A stretch of 64,000 nt of DNA from an uncultured Flavobacteriales bacterium (GTDB lineage Bacteria; Bacteroidota; Bacteroidia; Flavobacteriales; BACL11), in the NCBI GenBank assembly GCA_905478555.1, contig CAJQIZ010000018.1:1-64000 (forward strand), read 5' to 3'. The position numbers were made by a program, and so were the translations under genes. Shown here in pieces: positions 44,436 to 54,064 of this stretch (position 1 is its first letter; each line of letters opens with the position of its first letter). Under the pieces are notes generated by a model. That model made no database searches. It saw only the letters and a program-made list of their open reading frames with translations, and had not been told where the DNA came from.

Positions 44436-45020
44436 CTAATTTAATTGCAATTGAATGTTATGTTTTTCTACCAACTTACGTAAATTAATAACAGCATATC
44501 TCATTCTACCTAATGCAGTATTTATACTTACATCAGTAATTTCAGCAATTTCTTTAAAACTTAAATCTCTGTAATATCTCATCATTAACACTTCTTTCTG
44601 ATCAGAAGGAAGTTCTTGAATTAATTTTTTAACATCAGAAGTAATTTGTTCATCAATAAGTATTTCTTCTGCATTTTTCTCATCAGTAGAAATTACATCA
44701 AAAATATCAAAGTCTTTTGTTGGGGCAATACTTCTTGTTTTCTTTTGCCTACGAAAATGATCTATTACTAAATTATGAGCTATTCTCATTACCCAAGGTA
44801 CAAATTTCCCTTCTTCATTATACTTACCTCTTTTTAATGAATTAATTACCTTAATAAATGTATCCTGAAATACATCATGTGCTAAATTATAATTTTTGAG
44901 TTTTGATAGGATAAAAGCAAAGACCTTATCTTTGTGTTTTCTTATTAGTACTTCAAAAGCAGCTTCATCACCACTTAAGTACGATTGCACTAAAATTTGA
45001 TCAGATTGTTTAATAGACAT
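44436..45020 (-). CDS. ECF-type RNA polymerase sigma factor (2)
   Basis: 194 aa. Region 2: LVQSYLSGDEAAFEVLIRKH, YNLAHDVFQDTFIKVINSL, FVPWVMRIAHNLVIDHFRRQKK. Region 4: ELPSDQKEVLMMRYYRDLSFKEIAEITDVSINTALGRMRYAV in pieces. It looks like the conserved flavobacterial sigma-24-type factor placed next to uvrA. A promoter with perfect -7 box lies at 45110-45117. It is followed by a small gene rather than a recognisable membrane anti-sigma. Confidence 0.93.
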   Translation of the reverse strand: MSIKQSDQILVQSYLSGDEAAFEVLIRKHKDKVFAFILSKLKNYNLAHDVFQDTFIKVINSLKRGKYNEEGKFVPWVMRIAHNLVIDHFRRQKKTRSIAPTKDFDIFDVISTDEKNAEEILIDEQITSDVKKLIQELPSDQKEVLMMRYYRDLSFKEIAEITDVSINTALGRMRYAVINLRKLVEKHNIQLQLN

Positions 45021-45109
45021 TTTACTTAGTTTTAATTAATAAATAGTTTAAAGTAAAATTTCGTCTATAAAATGTTTTTTTTAGTTAATAATCTGTTTTT
45101 AATACGGTA

Positions 45110-45117
45110 CAAATATA
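45110..45117 (-). promoter_or_regulatory. -7 promoter box of ECF sigma gene (2)
   Basis: Reads TATATTTG on the minus strand. The start codon is 89 bp downstream, a long AT-rich leader. Confidence 0.65.
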
Positions 45118-45151
45118 GTAAAAGTTTTGTAAAAAACTAAATCTTATTAAC

Positions 45152-45159
45152 TAAATTTG
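45152..45159 (+). promoter_or_regulatory. -7 promoter box of uvrA
   Basis: TAAATTTG, perfect TAnnTTTG, 19 bp before the uvrA ATG. 34 bp from the divergent sigma promoter, so their upstream elements overlap. Confidence 0.7.
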
Positions 45160-45178
45160 CAAAATAGGGAAAAAGAAA

Positions 45179-47953
45179 ATGAGTAAAAAGAAAAAAAACA
45201 ATCAGGAATACATTGAAATTATAGGAGCTAAACTCCATAATTTAAAAAACATATCTTTAAAAATACCTAAAGACAAACTTATAGTTGTTTCTGGTGTTTC
45301 TGGTTCTGGTAAATCCTCTTTAGCATTCGATACTTTATTTGCAGAAGGACAAAGAAGGTATATTGAAAGTTTATCCTCATATGCTCGACAATTTTTAGGA
45401 AAACTACAGAAGCCTGATGTAGAAGCAATAAAAGGAATATCCCCTGCAATTGCTATTGAACAAAAAGTAATATCAAAAAACCCTAGATCAACAGTAGGTA
45501 CAGTAACAGAAATTTACGATTACTTAAAACTACTATACGCACGAATAGGAAAAACATACTCTCCTGTTTCTGGGAAAACTGTAAAAAGACATCAGGTACA
45601 AGATGTTGTAGAATTTATTACAAATCAGGAAACATCAACTGCTTGCATTCTACTAACTAAAATAGAAGATGGAAATTCTGAAAAACTAAACACCCTACTA
45701 AAACAAGGGTATTCCAGAATATCACATAAAGGTAAGTTAGAAAAAATAAATACTATTCTAGAAAAAAAGATAAAATTATCAAAAGAGAAATTATTTTTAA
45801 TCATTGACAGAATAATAGTTTCAGATAAGGATAGCGACTTAATCAGTAGGATTACCGACTCAATAGAAACTGCCTTCTTTGAAGGAAAGGGAGAATGTAT
45901 CGTTGAAATAAATAACATCAATTCTCTTTTTTCAAATAAATTTAAGCTCGATGGAGTTGTATTTGAAACAAACTCTGTCCCCTTATTTGCTTTTAATAAT
46001 CCTTACGGAGCTTGTCCTAAATGTGAAGGGTTTGGAATTACTTTAGGTATAGATAAGAATAAAGTAATCCGAGATAAAAAACAATCTGTATATGGTGGAG
46101 TAGTAAGTTGCTGGTCTGGAATAAAATTAAGTAAATGGAAAGAAAAATTCATTTTAAACTCTGCAGAATATAATTTTCCAATACATAAAAAATATCAGGA
46201 TTTATCAAAAGAAGAAAGAGATCTATTATGGAATGGAAAAGGGAAATGTAAGGGTATATTTCAGTTTTTTAATAAGTTAGATAGAGAGAAACACAAAATA
46301 CAAAGTAGAGTTATTTCTGCCAGATATAGAGGTAGAACCGAATGTGATGCTTGTGATGGAAGTAGACTGAGAAAAGAGGCACTATATGTTAAAATAAATA
46401 AAAAAACAATTGCGGATATCACTAAAATGAATATTGAACAAGCAATTTCGTTTTTTGAAAAATTAGAACTAAGTACTTCCGAAAAAAAAATTGCAGACAG
46501 AATACTAATTGAAATAAAAAATAGATTAGAATACTTAGAAAAAGTAGGACTCTCCTATCTAACATTATCCCGAAAGTCGGCAACTTTATCTGGAGGAGAG
46601 AGTCAGAGAATTAATCTAGCAACATCATTAGGAAGTAGCTTGGTTGGTTCTATGTATATATTAGATGAACCATCAATAGGACTACACTCAAAGGATACAG
46701 AAAATCTAATAAAAGTACTGAAGGATTTACGAGATATTGGGAATACAGTAATTATTGTAGAACATGATGAAGAGATAATGGAACAAGCAGATCAGATTAT
46801 TGATTTAGGACCAGACGCAGGTATTCATGGTGGAGAACTTATCTTTCAAGGAAAATTAGAAGACATTCACAAAGCAAAAAAAAGTTTAACTACTCAATAT
46901 TTATCTGGGAAGAAGAAGATAGAAGTTCCAAAACAAAGAAGAAACTGGAAACATTCTGTGAAAATAGACGGAATAAACATCAATAATATTAGTAAAATGG
47001 ATGTTGAAATACCTTTAGAATGTTTTACATTAATTACTGGTGTAAGTGGATCTGGAAAATCATCTTTAGTGAGAGAAGTACTAAAACCATCATTAGAGCA
47101 AAAATTCACTGGCCAAACTACTACAAAACGAAACTATAAGGAATCTACAATAAATACCAATAAATACAGTAAATTAGAATTTGTTGATCAGAATCCTATA
47201 GGAAAATCATCTCGATCTAACCCGATAACCTACATAAAAGCATATGATGAAATTCGTTCTCTTTTTGCAAAACAAAAACTTGCAGTAAGCAGGAGTTATA
47301 AAACAGGATTCTTCTCTTTTAATGTAGATGGTGGTAGATGTAATAAATGTAAAGGAGAGGGAGAAACTACTGTAGAAATGCAATTTATGGCAGATGTACA
47401 TCTGCTATGTGAGGAATGTAAAGGACATAGGTTTAAAGATGAAATATTAGAAATAAAATTTTCAGATAAAGACATATCAGGAATATTAGACCTAACAGTA
47501 GATGAGGCTTTAGTGTTTTTTAAAGAGAATGAGCAAGAAAAAATTGTAAAGAAAATACAACCTCTACAAGATGTAGGATTAGGATATGTAAAACTAGGTC
47601 AATCTTCCTCTTCACTCTCTGGAGGGGAAGCACAAAGGATAAAATTAGCCTCATTTTTAGGTAAAGGAGAAAATTCCGAAAAAATTATTTTTATTTTTGA
47701 TGAGCCAACTACAGGACTACATTTTCATGATATTAATAAATTACTTAAATCTTTTAATGAACTTATTAAAAAAGGTCATTCGGTTATTTGTATAGAACAC
47801 AACCTAGATGTTATAAAATGTGCAGATTGGATTATTGACCTGGGACCTAAAGGTGGAGATAAAGGAGGGAAAATTATTTTTGAAGGAACCCCTGAACAAT
47901 TGATAAAGAATAAAAAGTCAGTCACAGCTAAATATCTTAAGAATAAATTATAA
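45179..47953 (+). CDS. uvrA: Excinuclease ABC subunit UvrA
   Basis: Damage-recognition ATPase of nucleotide excision repair. 924 aa with two ABC modules: Walker A GVSGSGKSSLAFDTLFAEGQ and GVSGSGKSSLVREVL; signatures LSGGESQRINLATSLG and LSGGEAQRIKLASFLG; ILDEPSIGLH and IFDEPTTGLH. The C-terminal zinc finger CNKCKGEG...CEECKGHRF is intact. The first zinc finger is not: the first CxxC is replaced (FKLDG), leaving only CPKC. This variant appears common in the phylum from memory. Own promoter and a strong terminator. Confidence 0.96.
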   Translation: MSKKKKNNQEYIEIIGAKLHNLKNISLKIPKDKLIVVSGVSGSGKSSLAFDTLFAEGQRRYIESLSSYARQFLGKLQKPDVEAIKGISPAIAIEQKVISKNPRSTVGTVTEIYDYLKLLYARIGKTYSPVSGKTVKRHQVQDVVEFITNQETSTACILLTKIEDGNSEKLNTLLKQGYSRISHKGKLEKINTILEKKIKLSKEKLFLIIDRIIVSDKDSDLISRITDSIETAFFEGKGECIVEINNINSLFSNKFKLDGVVFETNSVPLFAFNNPYGACPKCEGFGITLGIDKNKVIRDKKQSVYGGVVSCWSGIKLSKWKEKFILNSAEYNFPIHKKYQDLSKEERDLLWNGKGKCKGIFQFFNKLDREKHKIQSRVISARYRGRTECDACDGSRLRKEALYVKINKKTIADITKMNIEQAISFFEKLELSTSEKKIADRILIEIKNRLEYLEKVGLSYLTLSRKSATLSGGESQRINLATSLGSSLVGSMYILDEPSIGLHSKDTENLIKVLKDLRDIGNTVIIVEHDEEIMEQADQIIDLGPDAGIHGGELIFQGKLEDIHKAKKSLTTQYLSGKKKIEVPKQRRNWKHSVKIDGININNISKMDVEIPLECFTLITGVSGSGKSSLVREVLKPSLEQKFTGQTTTKRNYKESTINTNKYSKLEFVDQNPIGKSSRSNPITYIKAYDEIRSLFAKQKLAVSRSYKTGFFSFNVDGGRCNKCKGEGETTVEMQFMADVHLLCEECKGHRFKDEILEIKFSDKDISGILDLTVDEALVFFKENEQEKIVKKIQPLQDVGLGYVKLGQSSSSLSGGEAQRIKLASFLGKGENSEKIIFIFDEPTTGLHFHDINKLLKSFNELIKKGHSVICIEHNLDVIKCADWIIDLGPKGGDKGGKIIFEGTPEQLIKNKKSVTAKYLKNKL

Positions 47954-47990
47954 AAAAATCCCATCTATCATGATAGATGGGATTTTTTAT
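47953..47990. terminator. Bidirectional terminator between uvrA and a T9SS protein gene
   Basis: A perfect 36-base palindrome (18-bp arms at 47953-47970 and 47971-47988; core ATCCCATCTATCA / TGATAGATGGGAT) flanked by A6 and T6, which gives a T-run in both directions. It separates convergent uvrA and the gene ending at 48010. Confidence 0.9.
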
Positions 47991-48009
47991 TTTTTATATC
48001 TAGTAAAAA

Positions 48010-50019
48010 TTATTCCTTAATAAATTTCTTTACAATTATTTCATTCCCAATTTGAGCTTCAACTATATAAATTCCTTTAGAAAAATTAGAAATATCAAAT
48101 GTTAAAGAATGAGAACCTATCATGTTACCATAATTTCCTTTAGCAATTAGTTTTCCTTCAATACTTTTTACAGAAATAGAAACTTCTTTCTCAGTATCAA
48201 TAGTCATTAATAGAGTACTAGTTGAAACTGCAGGATTAGGGAAGATATTTATAGAAACATTTGAAGAAATATTATCTACAGAAACAGGGTTATTGTTTAT
48301 AGATACTGGCAAAGAAACTGCATTATCAATATTTCCATTATTTAACAACATTCCTACTACATGCATTTCATTTATATCCCAACTAGGGTCAGCAGTAAAT
48401 TGGAAGTTTGTAGTAAACACATCCCCAACATTATAAGTTGAAGATGGTAAAGATCCTCCACCAAAAGAAGGTAAAATCTCTCTTCCTACATGTCTGTAAA
48501 TCATTTGTGCATCCGGAACCCATCCTGGTAAATTCATCCAGTCAACTCCATCTACATCAATTAATGAAGAACCACCAGAATAAGAATTAGATTGGTACCA
48601 AGTACCTCCAGAACCTGTAACACTATCTTCAACTAAAACACAGGCAAAGGTCCAGTTACCACTAATTGCAGAAGTTACTGTAGTTGAAATTTCAACATCA
48701 ATTATATTTGCTGAAGCAACAGCAACACCAGTGAATGTAGCAGAAATAGGAGATATAATTTTTTGTATAAATTCCTGTTCAAATCCTGAAGGATCAATTT
48801 CTGTACCTCTATCTACAATAGCTGAAGGGTAACCTCCAATATAAGGTGATAAACCAGCATCATAAGCAGTATTAGTCATTGGATCTCCATTATGAACCGC
48901 TATTCCCTGAAAGTAACCATAGTAATCTCTATCCATAAAATTAAGTGCAACTGCACCTCTTGGACACCAACCACACCAAGTACCAGTAGCTTCTTCACCA
49001 ATTACTAATTTTCCAGGAGTTGGTTCTATAGCAATAACATCTGTATTCATAGAATCATCTGTAGGGTCATCATCTTGTCCTAATCCATTTACATTGGATA
49101 CTGTTGCAGTACCAATATTAGTACCACCAATTAAGTTAAGAGGAGTAGTAAAGTTTACTGTAGTTCCTGTAACTGAAGGAATATTTACTCCAGTAATGTT
49201 TTCTGAAATTGTTGTTCCGTTATACAAGAAATCAACATCAAAAGAAGTAATAGTATTTATACCAAAATTAAATACATCAACAGATATATCTCTTGATTGA
49301 CCAGCCAAACCACTAACTGAAGAAATAGAATTGATTTTCGCATTTAAGTTAGGAAGTATCGCGGGAGTATAATTATAACAAATATCATCAACATAAAACT
49401 CATGACCAATAATTGGATACAAATCTAAAGATGCAATCTGATTAGTTGTATTTGTAAAGCTTCCTTGAGACACACCATCAATAAATAACTCCCAGATATT
49501 ATAAGTTAAATCTGCAACTATCTTTAACTCAAACCAGACATCTTCTGGATAAGTTGTAGTTAAAAAATTTAAACTACTTCCGGTATTCTCTAAAACTAGA
49601 GTACCTAAATCCATTTTACAATCTAAACTCCAAGTTGTTCCTGGTAAATTATCTGCTTGAAAATTAAAATAAGCACCAGTACCAGAATTGACATAAAACA
49701 TAGAAGTAAATTCAAAAACTCCTAAAACATAAGGAGTTCCGACACCAAATGGTAATACAACATCTTGCAATCCTTGAGTAGCTCCTGAAAATAAATAAAG
49801 TGAGTTAGATCCACTGTTGGAAATCACATTAGAAACATAAGCATCATCTGCAAAAGGAGGTATTGGTGCTGTTATAGATCCCCAAGTTTCCCAATCAGTT
49901 GAAGTTTGTGCAATAGGATCCCCGTTTGAATACGAATCAAAATCTTCACAAAAACTAGCCTGAGAAGAAGCATTAAAAGCTAATAAACTAGCAAATAATA
50001 AAGTGTAAATATTTTTCAT
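48010..50019 (-). CDS. T9SS-exported Omp28-like protein with thioredoxin-like CxxC
   Basis: 669 aa. Signal peptide (MKNIYTLLFASLLAFNASSQ), then a jelly-roll-like domain (FCEDFDSYSNGDPIAQ, about residues 22-215), a CARDB-like beta domain (LNAKINSISSVSGLAGQSRDI), an Omp28-type domain with the redox motif GEEATGTWCGWCPRGAVAL, and a C-terminal T9SS type A sorting domain (INIFPNPAVSTSTLLM...FSKGIYIVEAQIG). The CGWC site suggests an extracellular thiol or disulfide function (inference). Single gene, ended by the shared terminator at 47953-47990. Confidence 0.88.
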   Translation of the reverse strand: MKNIYTLLFASLLAFNASSQASFCEDFDSYSNGDPIAQTSTDWETWGSITAPIPPFADDAYVSNVISNSGSNSLYLFSGATQGLQDVVLPFGVGTPYVLGVFEFTSMFYVNSGTGAYFNFQADNLPGTTWSLDCKMDLGTLVLENTGSSLNFLTTTYPEDVWFELKIVADLTYNIWELFIDGVSQGSFTNTTNQIASLDLYPIIGHEFYVDDICYNYTPAILPNLNAKINSISSVSGLAGQSRDISVDVFNFGINTITSFDVDFLYNGTTISENITGVNIPSVTGTTVNFTTPLNLIGGTNIGTATVSNVNGLGQDDDPTDDSMNTDVIAIEPTPGKLVIGEEATGTWCGWCPRGAVALNFMDRDYYGYFQGIAVHNGDPMTNTAYDAGLSPYIGGYPSAIVDRGTEIDPSGFEQEFIQKIISPISATFTGVAVASANIIDVEISTTVTSAISGNWTFACVLVEDSVTGSGGTWYQSNSYSGGSSLIDVDGVDWMNLPGWVPDAQMIYRHVGREILPSFGGGSLPSSTYNVGDVFTTNFQFTADPSWDINEMHVVGMLLNNGNIDNAVSLPVSINNNPVSVDNISSNVSINIFPNPAVSTSTLLMTIDTEKEVSISVKSIEGKLIAKGNYGNMIGSHSLTFDISNFSKGIYIVEAQIGNEIIVKKFIKE

Positions 50020-50077
50020 AATTATATTGTTTAATTTTTAGAATACAATATTACAAAAAAAATCTGATAATATAAGG

Positions 50078-50488
50078 TTATTTATAAGACAGGTAATCTT
50101 GCAGAATAATAGTAGCACTAACTTCATCAATCAAAGATTTGTTTTGTCTTTTCTTTTTCTTAATCCCTGAATCAATTATAGATTGAAATGCAATTTTTGA
50201 AGTAAAACGCTCATCTATAGAATGTACCCCTAATTTGGGAAATAACACTTTTATCTTTTCTATAAATTGATAAATAAGAAGGGTGCTATCTGTATCTGTT
50301 CCATCTAAATTTTTAGCTACGCCTACTACAATAGTATCTACCTTCTCTTTTTCAACTAAATTAATTAAAAATTTAAATATCTCTTTAGTAGATACAGTAC
50401 AAAGTGCGCTAGCTATAATCTGAGTAGAATCAGAAATAGCAATCCCAACTCTTTTTGTACCATAGTCTATACCAATTGCTTTCGTCAT
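50078..50488 (-). CDS. ruvX: Holliday junction resolvase-like RuvX (YqgF family)
   Basis: 136 aa RNase H-fold protein: GIDYGTKRVGIAISDS (first Asp), TIVVGVAKNLDGTDTDST, VHSIDERFTSK, and SLIDEVSATIILQDYL (last acidic residues). The family is linked to 16S rRNA 5' end processing and to Holliday junction resolution. Unusually it follows a secreted peptidase gene with a 1-bp overlap. Confidence 0.93.
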   Translation of the reverse strand: MTKAIGIDYGTKRVGIAISDSTQIIASALCTVSTKEIFKFLINLVEKEKVDTIVVGVAKNLDGTDTDSTLLIYQFIEKIKVLFPKLGVHSIDERFTSKIAFQSIIDSGIKKKKRQNKSLIDEVSATIILQDYLSYK

Positions 50489-53400
50489 TAATTTTTTACA
50501 ATACTATAAGTAATAGCTTCAGGCATTATTTTTACAGTATAAGTACCTGCGGAATAATTTGAAATATCAAAAACGATATTTTTAGATGAGTTTTCAGAAT
50601 AAATTAACTTTCCATTAATATCGTAAATTAAAGCAGTATGATTTTTATTATCAGAAAATGAAATTTCAAATCTCCCCATTGTTGGGTTAGGAAATAATTT
50701 AATTTCAGAAAAATTATCTTCTAAAGAAACACTCCCTAAATCAATAGGAGGAAAAACAATATAGTCAATAAAAGCACAATCTTGTCCTGAAGAAAGACCT
50801 CCATCTTTATCATATTCCCACTCAAAAGTATTTGTTCCTACTCCTACAGGAAAAGAAACCCAAGTCCAATCTGCATCTATTCCTGACCACTCCCCTACTT
50901 TCTGTCCATTTATTTTAAACTTCAAAAAGTCATAATCTTCTTCAGAGGAAAGTTTTTTAAAGAAAGAGATATCCCCAGCAGCAAGTACATCAACCGTTAT
51001 CTCAATTTCAGAATCTTGATTATCTGGCAGATTATTAAACGATCTACTACAACTACTTCCTTCATAAGGAATATTAGGAGAAATAAACCAAGGGTATTGT
51101 CCTTGCACCCATGAATATTGGGTAAAATCTCCTGTCTCATAATCTTCATCTATTACCCCTATAGTTTCAGAAAATATATTATTATGAGAATAAATACCAT
51201 CTGTTATATCAAAAGGGAATTCAGCTAATGTACCGAAAGGAGTATTTGCATCTACAGTAATACTAAATATTGTAGATTGTTGAGCCAAAGGAAATAAAGA
51301 AGAAACACTCACACCAAAAGGATTGTTTATTGTTACATAAGAAGATAAAGAACTTAAAATCGCATTTAGATTAATAGATTCAGCATGTCCGCTATTATCC
51401 ACATCTACAATCAGATTTAATGTTTCTCCAGCATCTATTTTTCCATTAGAATTTCCTGTAGTTGCATCATCTATAGTAAATAGTACATCTCCTAATATAG
51501 GAGAGTTTAAAGTAACAAATAGACTAGAGTTCCAACTATTACCTAAGTTATCTGTAATAGTTAATACAAATGTAACTATATGTTGGTCGGGAACAAATGC
51601 AGCTACCTGAAAAATAAAAGGGGAAGAAATATTAATTACATTATTTGCACTTACTGTGGCAAGAAAATCTATACTATCTATTAGTGTTACATACTGGTCT
51701 GTAGTAGAAATAACAACATCTACATTTTGTGTTGGCTGACTTCCTACATTATTTAACTCTAAATCTAATTCTATAAGTTCGTTATAATCTACTATCAGAT
51801 TATTATTTCCTGTTGGATCGTTTACAGTATGTGTATTATAAACTATAAATGGAGCGTTGGAGGAAATTATATTTAGAGTACTTATATAAGGTTGTTTAAA
51901 TTGTTTAGTAACTACAACATCAGCAGTACCAACAATAGATAGTGTAGGGAAAATTAAGTTTACTATTCCTGTAGGTCCCGCTAATTGTGCATCTAATAAA
52001 ACTCCATTCATAGAAAGAGCAACATAAGCATTCTCTTCAGTATTTACTGTAAAAGAAGTGGTTCCTATTGGTGTGGCAGCTGAATGAGAAACAGTTAATG
52101 TAGTTGGCACACCAATATAAGGCATTAAAGAAGGATCTCCCATAAGATGATAAATTTCCCAATAATATTGTTCAGAGCCTCCTGCTTGTGTTACGGCCAT
52201 ATTTCCAGAATGAATTACTTGTCCTGCTGTATAAAACCAATCTGCTTGTGCTTCTCCATTTTCGTGCATTAAGCAATCGTACAAACCTAAATCTGTAGCA
52301 GCATAGGTAGGATTTGCAGTAATATTTGATGTACTACCAACTGCCCACCAAAAATCTTCATCCCAGTAAGTGTTGTTAGATCCACCAACATAACCTACGG
52401 CACCTTTACTAGGAGCTCTTAAAAGTTTTTCTCCGAAACATACATTTACATCAAATTTATTCGACTGGCAACAGTTTCCTACCATAAAACCAAACTGATC
52501 AATATTTTGCAATCCACTTACATCTGAAGTCTCAAAAGAAGGGTCCGACCAACCTGAAGTACCGCAATGTGCGGTATAGTTTGCAAAACCAACTCCATCA
52601 CTTATATCCGAAATAATTGCAGCAGAAGCATTAGACATATCAGAAGTTATTGGACTGCCAGAACCATATAGATAACTATAAACTGTTAATCCATGAGCCG
52701 TATTAAAATAATTATCTGTTCCATAATTTATCTGTCCGTTACCATGAGTGGGAGCAAAACTACCATCCACACCTGCTACCAAAACTACTTCATCTAAAAA
52801 GGAAGGGTCAGTAAAAGTATATAACTCATGTGTTAATGTTTTATTTACTTGAATTTCCACCTCAGCAGCTGTAGTTGCCGAAAACCTACCATAGTACATT
52901 TCTGGATAAAAATCTCCTCCTCCATCAAATTCACAATAGTACATATCCGATACATGAGAACCATTATCAAAAGAAGGTATTTCTGCCAAATCACCAATTA
53001 ACAATAAATAAGTTGGAGCAGGATCGAGTGGTGTAGCATTGTCGTACATATTTTTTATAAAACTATGAATAGAAGTAATTGTAGTGCCTACTAAAGGATT
53101 ATTAGTATATTCTTCAATCACCAAAAATCCTTTCTTTCTTTTCCAATCTACTAAAGGTTGTAAAGCCGTCTGAAATTGAGGGTCAGATACAATTACATAT
53201 TTTACTGGGTAAGTAGTAATTACATCTTTTTCTGCTACTGGAGTATAATTTACACAACTCTTAAATAGAGTTTCGAACTCAGAGGAATAATATTTCTTTC
53301 TGTTAGCTACATCTTCTGATATATTTACATTTTTAAAAAAAACTTGCACTTCTAATTTAGTTATAATTTTTAACTGATTATTTACAGGATTATATTGAAT

Positions 53401-53922
53401 AGGAGAAATAGACAGTCTAGCTAATTGTTGTCCTCTCATTTTTCCTAAAAGTTCTGTTTTCACTAATTCGTTTGAGGTAAAATCATTAATATCGTAAAAG
53501 GTAGAGTTATAATAAAAAGGAACATCAGTTGCACTTTTTGATATAGAAGGTTGATTAGGAAATAATGGTAAATCAATTCCATAATCAGATAAATTAATAA
53601 TAGTTTCTTCTTTATTTAAAATTTTAATTTTAATATCCGAACCAAAAGGAACTCTTATCAGTTGTTTCACTACTGGTAATTCTGCATTTCCATCTATCGC
53701 ATCAGAAGAATAAGAAGGAATAACTAACTTCACAAAATTACCTTCTTCTGTTTTTACTATCATAGTTTGTATTTCAGATATGGAATTAATAAAAGTAAAA
53801 TCAGTTACTGATTTAGTAGTTACTCTAAAGTAATTATCATTATCATTCAGTTTTATATCTGTAGAAAAAACAGAAATAGAAATAAATACGAATAGTAATA
53901 AAGAAATATTTTTTAGTTTCAT
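50488..53922 (-). CDS. C25 (gingipain-like) cysteine peptidase with T9SS sorting domain
   Basis: 1144 aa. Signal peptide (residues 1-20), a propeptide-like region to about 230, then the C25 catalytic domain: YVIVSDPQFQTALQPLVDWKRKKGF, YLLLIGDLAEIPSF, catalytic His452 in NYTAHCGTSGWSD and Cys484 or Cys485 in VGNCCQSN, 32-33 residues apart as in gingipains. Beta-sandwich modules and a jelly-roll (YETGDFTQYSWVQGQYPWFIS) follow, then a type A sorting domain (IKLFPNPTMGRFEISF). Exported to the cell surface or secreted by T9SS. It could be a general protease; it lacks the features I would need to call it PorU. Own promoter; overlaps ruvX. Confidence 0.9.
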   Translation of the reverse strand: MKLKNISLLLFVFISISVFSTDIKLNDNDNYFRVTTKSVTDFTFINSISEIQTMIVKTEEGNFVKLVIPSYSSDAIDGNAELPVVKQLIRVPFGSDIKIKILNKEETIINLSDYGIDLPLFPNQPSISKSATDVPFYYNSTFYDINDFTSNELVKTELLGKMRGQQLARLSISPIQYNPVNNQLKIITKLEVQVFFKNVNISEDVANRKKYYSSEFETLFKSCVNYTPVAEKDVITTYPVKYVIVSDPQFQTALQPLVDWKRKKGFLVIEEYTNNPLVGTTITSIHSFIKNMYDNATPLDPAPTYLLLIGDLAEIPSFDNGSHVSDMYYCEFDGGGDFYPEMYYGRFSATTAAEVEIQVNKTLTHELYTFTDPSFLDEVVLVAGVDGSFAPTHGNGQINYGTDNYFNTAHGLTVYSYLYGSGSPITSDMSNASAAIISDISDGVGFANYTAHCGTSGWSDPSFETSDVSGLQNIDQFGFMVGNCCQSNKFDVNVCFGEKLLRAPSKGAVGYVGGSNNTYWDEDFWWAVGSTSNITANPTYAATDLGLYDCLMHENGEAQADWFYTAGQVIHSGNMAVTQAGGSEQYYWEIYHLMGDPSLMPYIGVPTTLTVSHSAATPIGTTSFTVNTEENAYVALSMNGVLLDAQLAGPTGIVNLIFPTLSIVGTADVVVTKQFKQPYISTLNIISSNAPFIVYNTHTVNDPTGNNNLIVDYNELIELDLELNNVGSQPTQNVDVVISTTDQYVTLIDSIDFLATVSANNVINISSPFIFQVAAFVPDQHIVTFVLTITDNLGNSWNSSLFVTLNSPILGDVLFTIDDATTGNSNGKIDAGETLNLIVDVDNSGHAESINLNAILSSLSSYVTINNPFGVSVSSLFPLAQQSTIFSITVDANTPFGTLAEFPFDITDGIYSHNNIFSETIGVIDEDYETGDFTQYSWVQGQYPWFISPNIPYEGSSCSRSFNNLPDNQDSEIEITVDVLAAGDISFFKKLSSEEDYDFLKFKINGQKVGEWSGIDADWTWVSFPVGVGTNTFEWEYDKDGGLSSGQDCAFIDYIVFPPIDLGSVSLEDNFSEIKLFPNPTMGRFEISFSDNKNHTALIYDINGKLIYSENSSKNIVFDISNYSAGTYTVKIMPEAITYSIVKN

Positions 53923-53945
53923 GATAGTCGTTTTAATTTAAGTAG

Positions 53946-53953
53946 CAAATTTA
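53946..53953 (-). promoter_or_regulatory. -7 promoter box of C25 peptidase-ruvX
   Basis: Reads TAAATTTG on the minus strand, 23 bp before the ATG at 53922. Confidence 0.7.
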
Positions 53954-54002
53954 AAGAATAATTTACACATTGGTAACTATAATTAAATTCATTCTTATCT
54001 GT

Positions 54003-54043
54003 TCAAAAAAAAATCCCAAAACCTTATTAGGGGAATGGGATTT
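54003..54043 (-). terminator. Rho-independent terminator of prohibitin/small protein unit
   Basis: On the minus strand AAATCCCA (54043-54036) pairs with TGGGATTT (54018-54011), with an inner CCT/AGG pair, followed by a run of T reaching 54005. It lies 22 bp after the 142-aa gene. Confidence 0.8.
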
Positions 54044-54064
54044 AAATATAATAATAAATGACGC

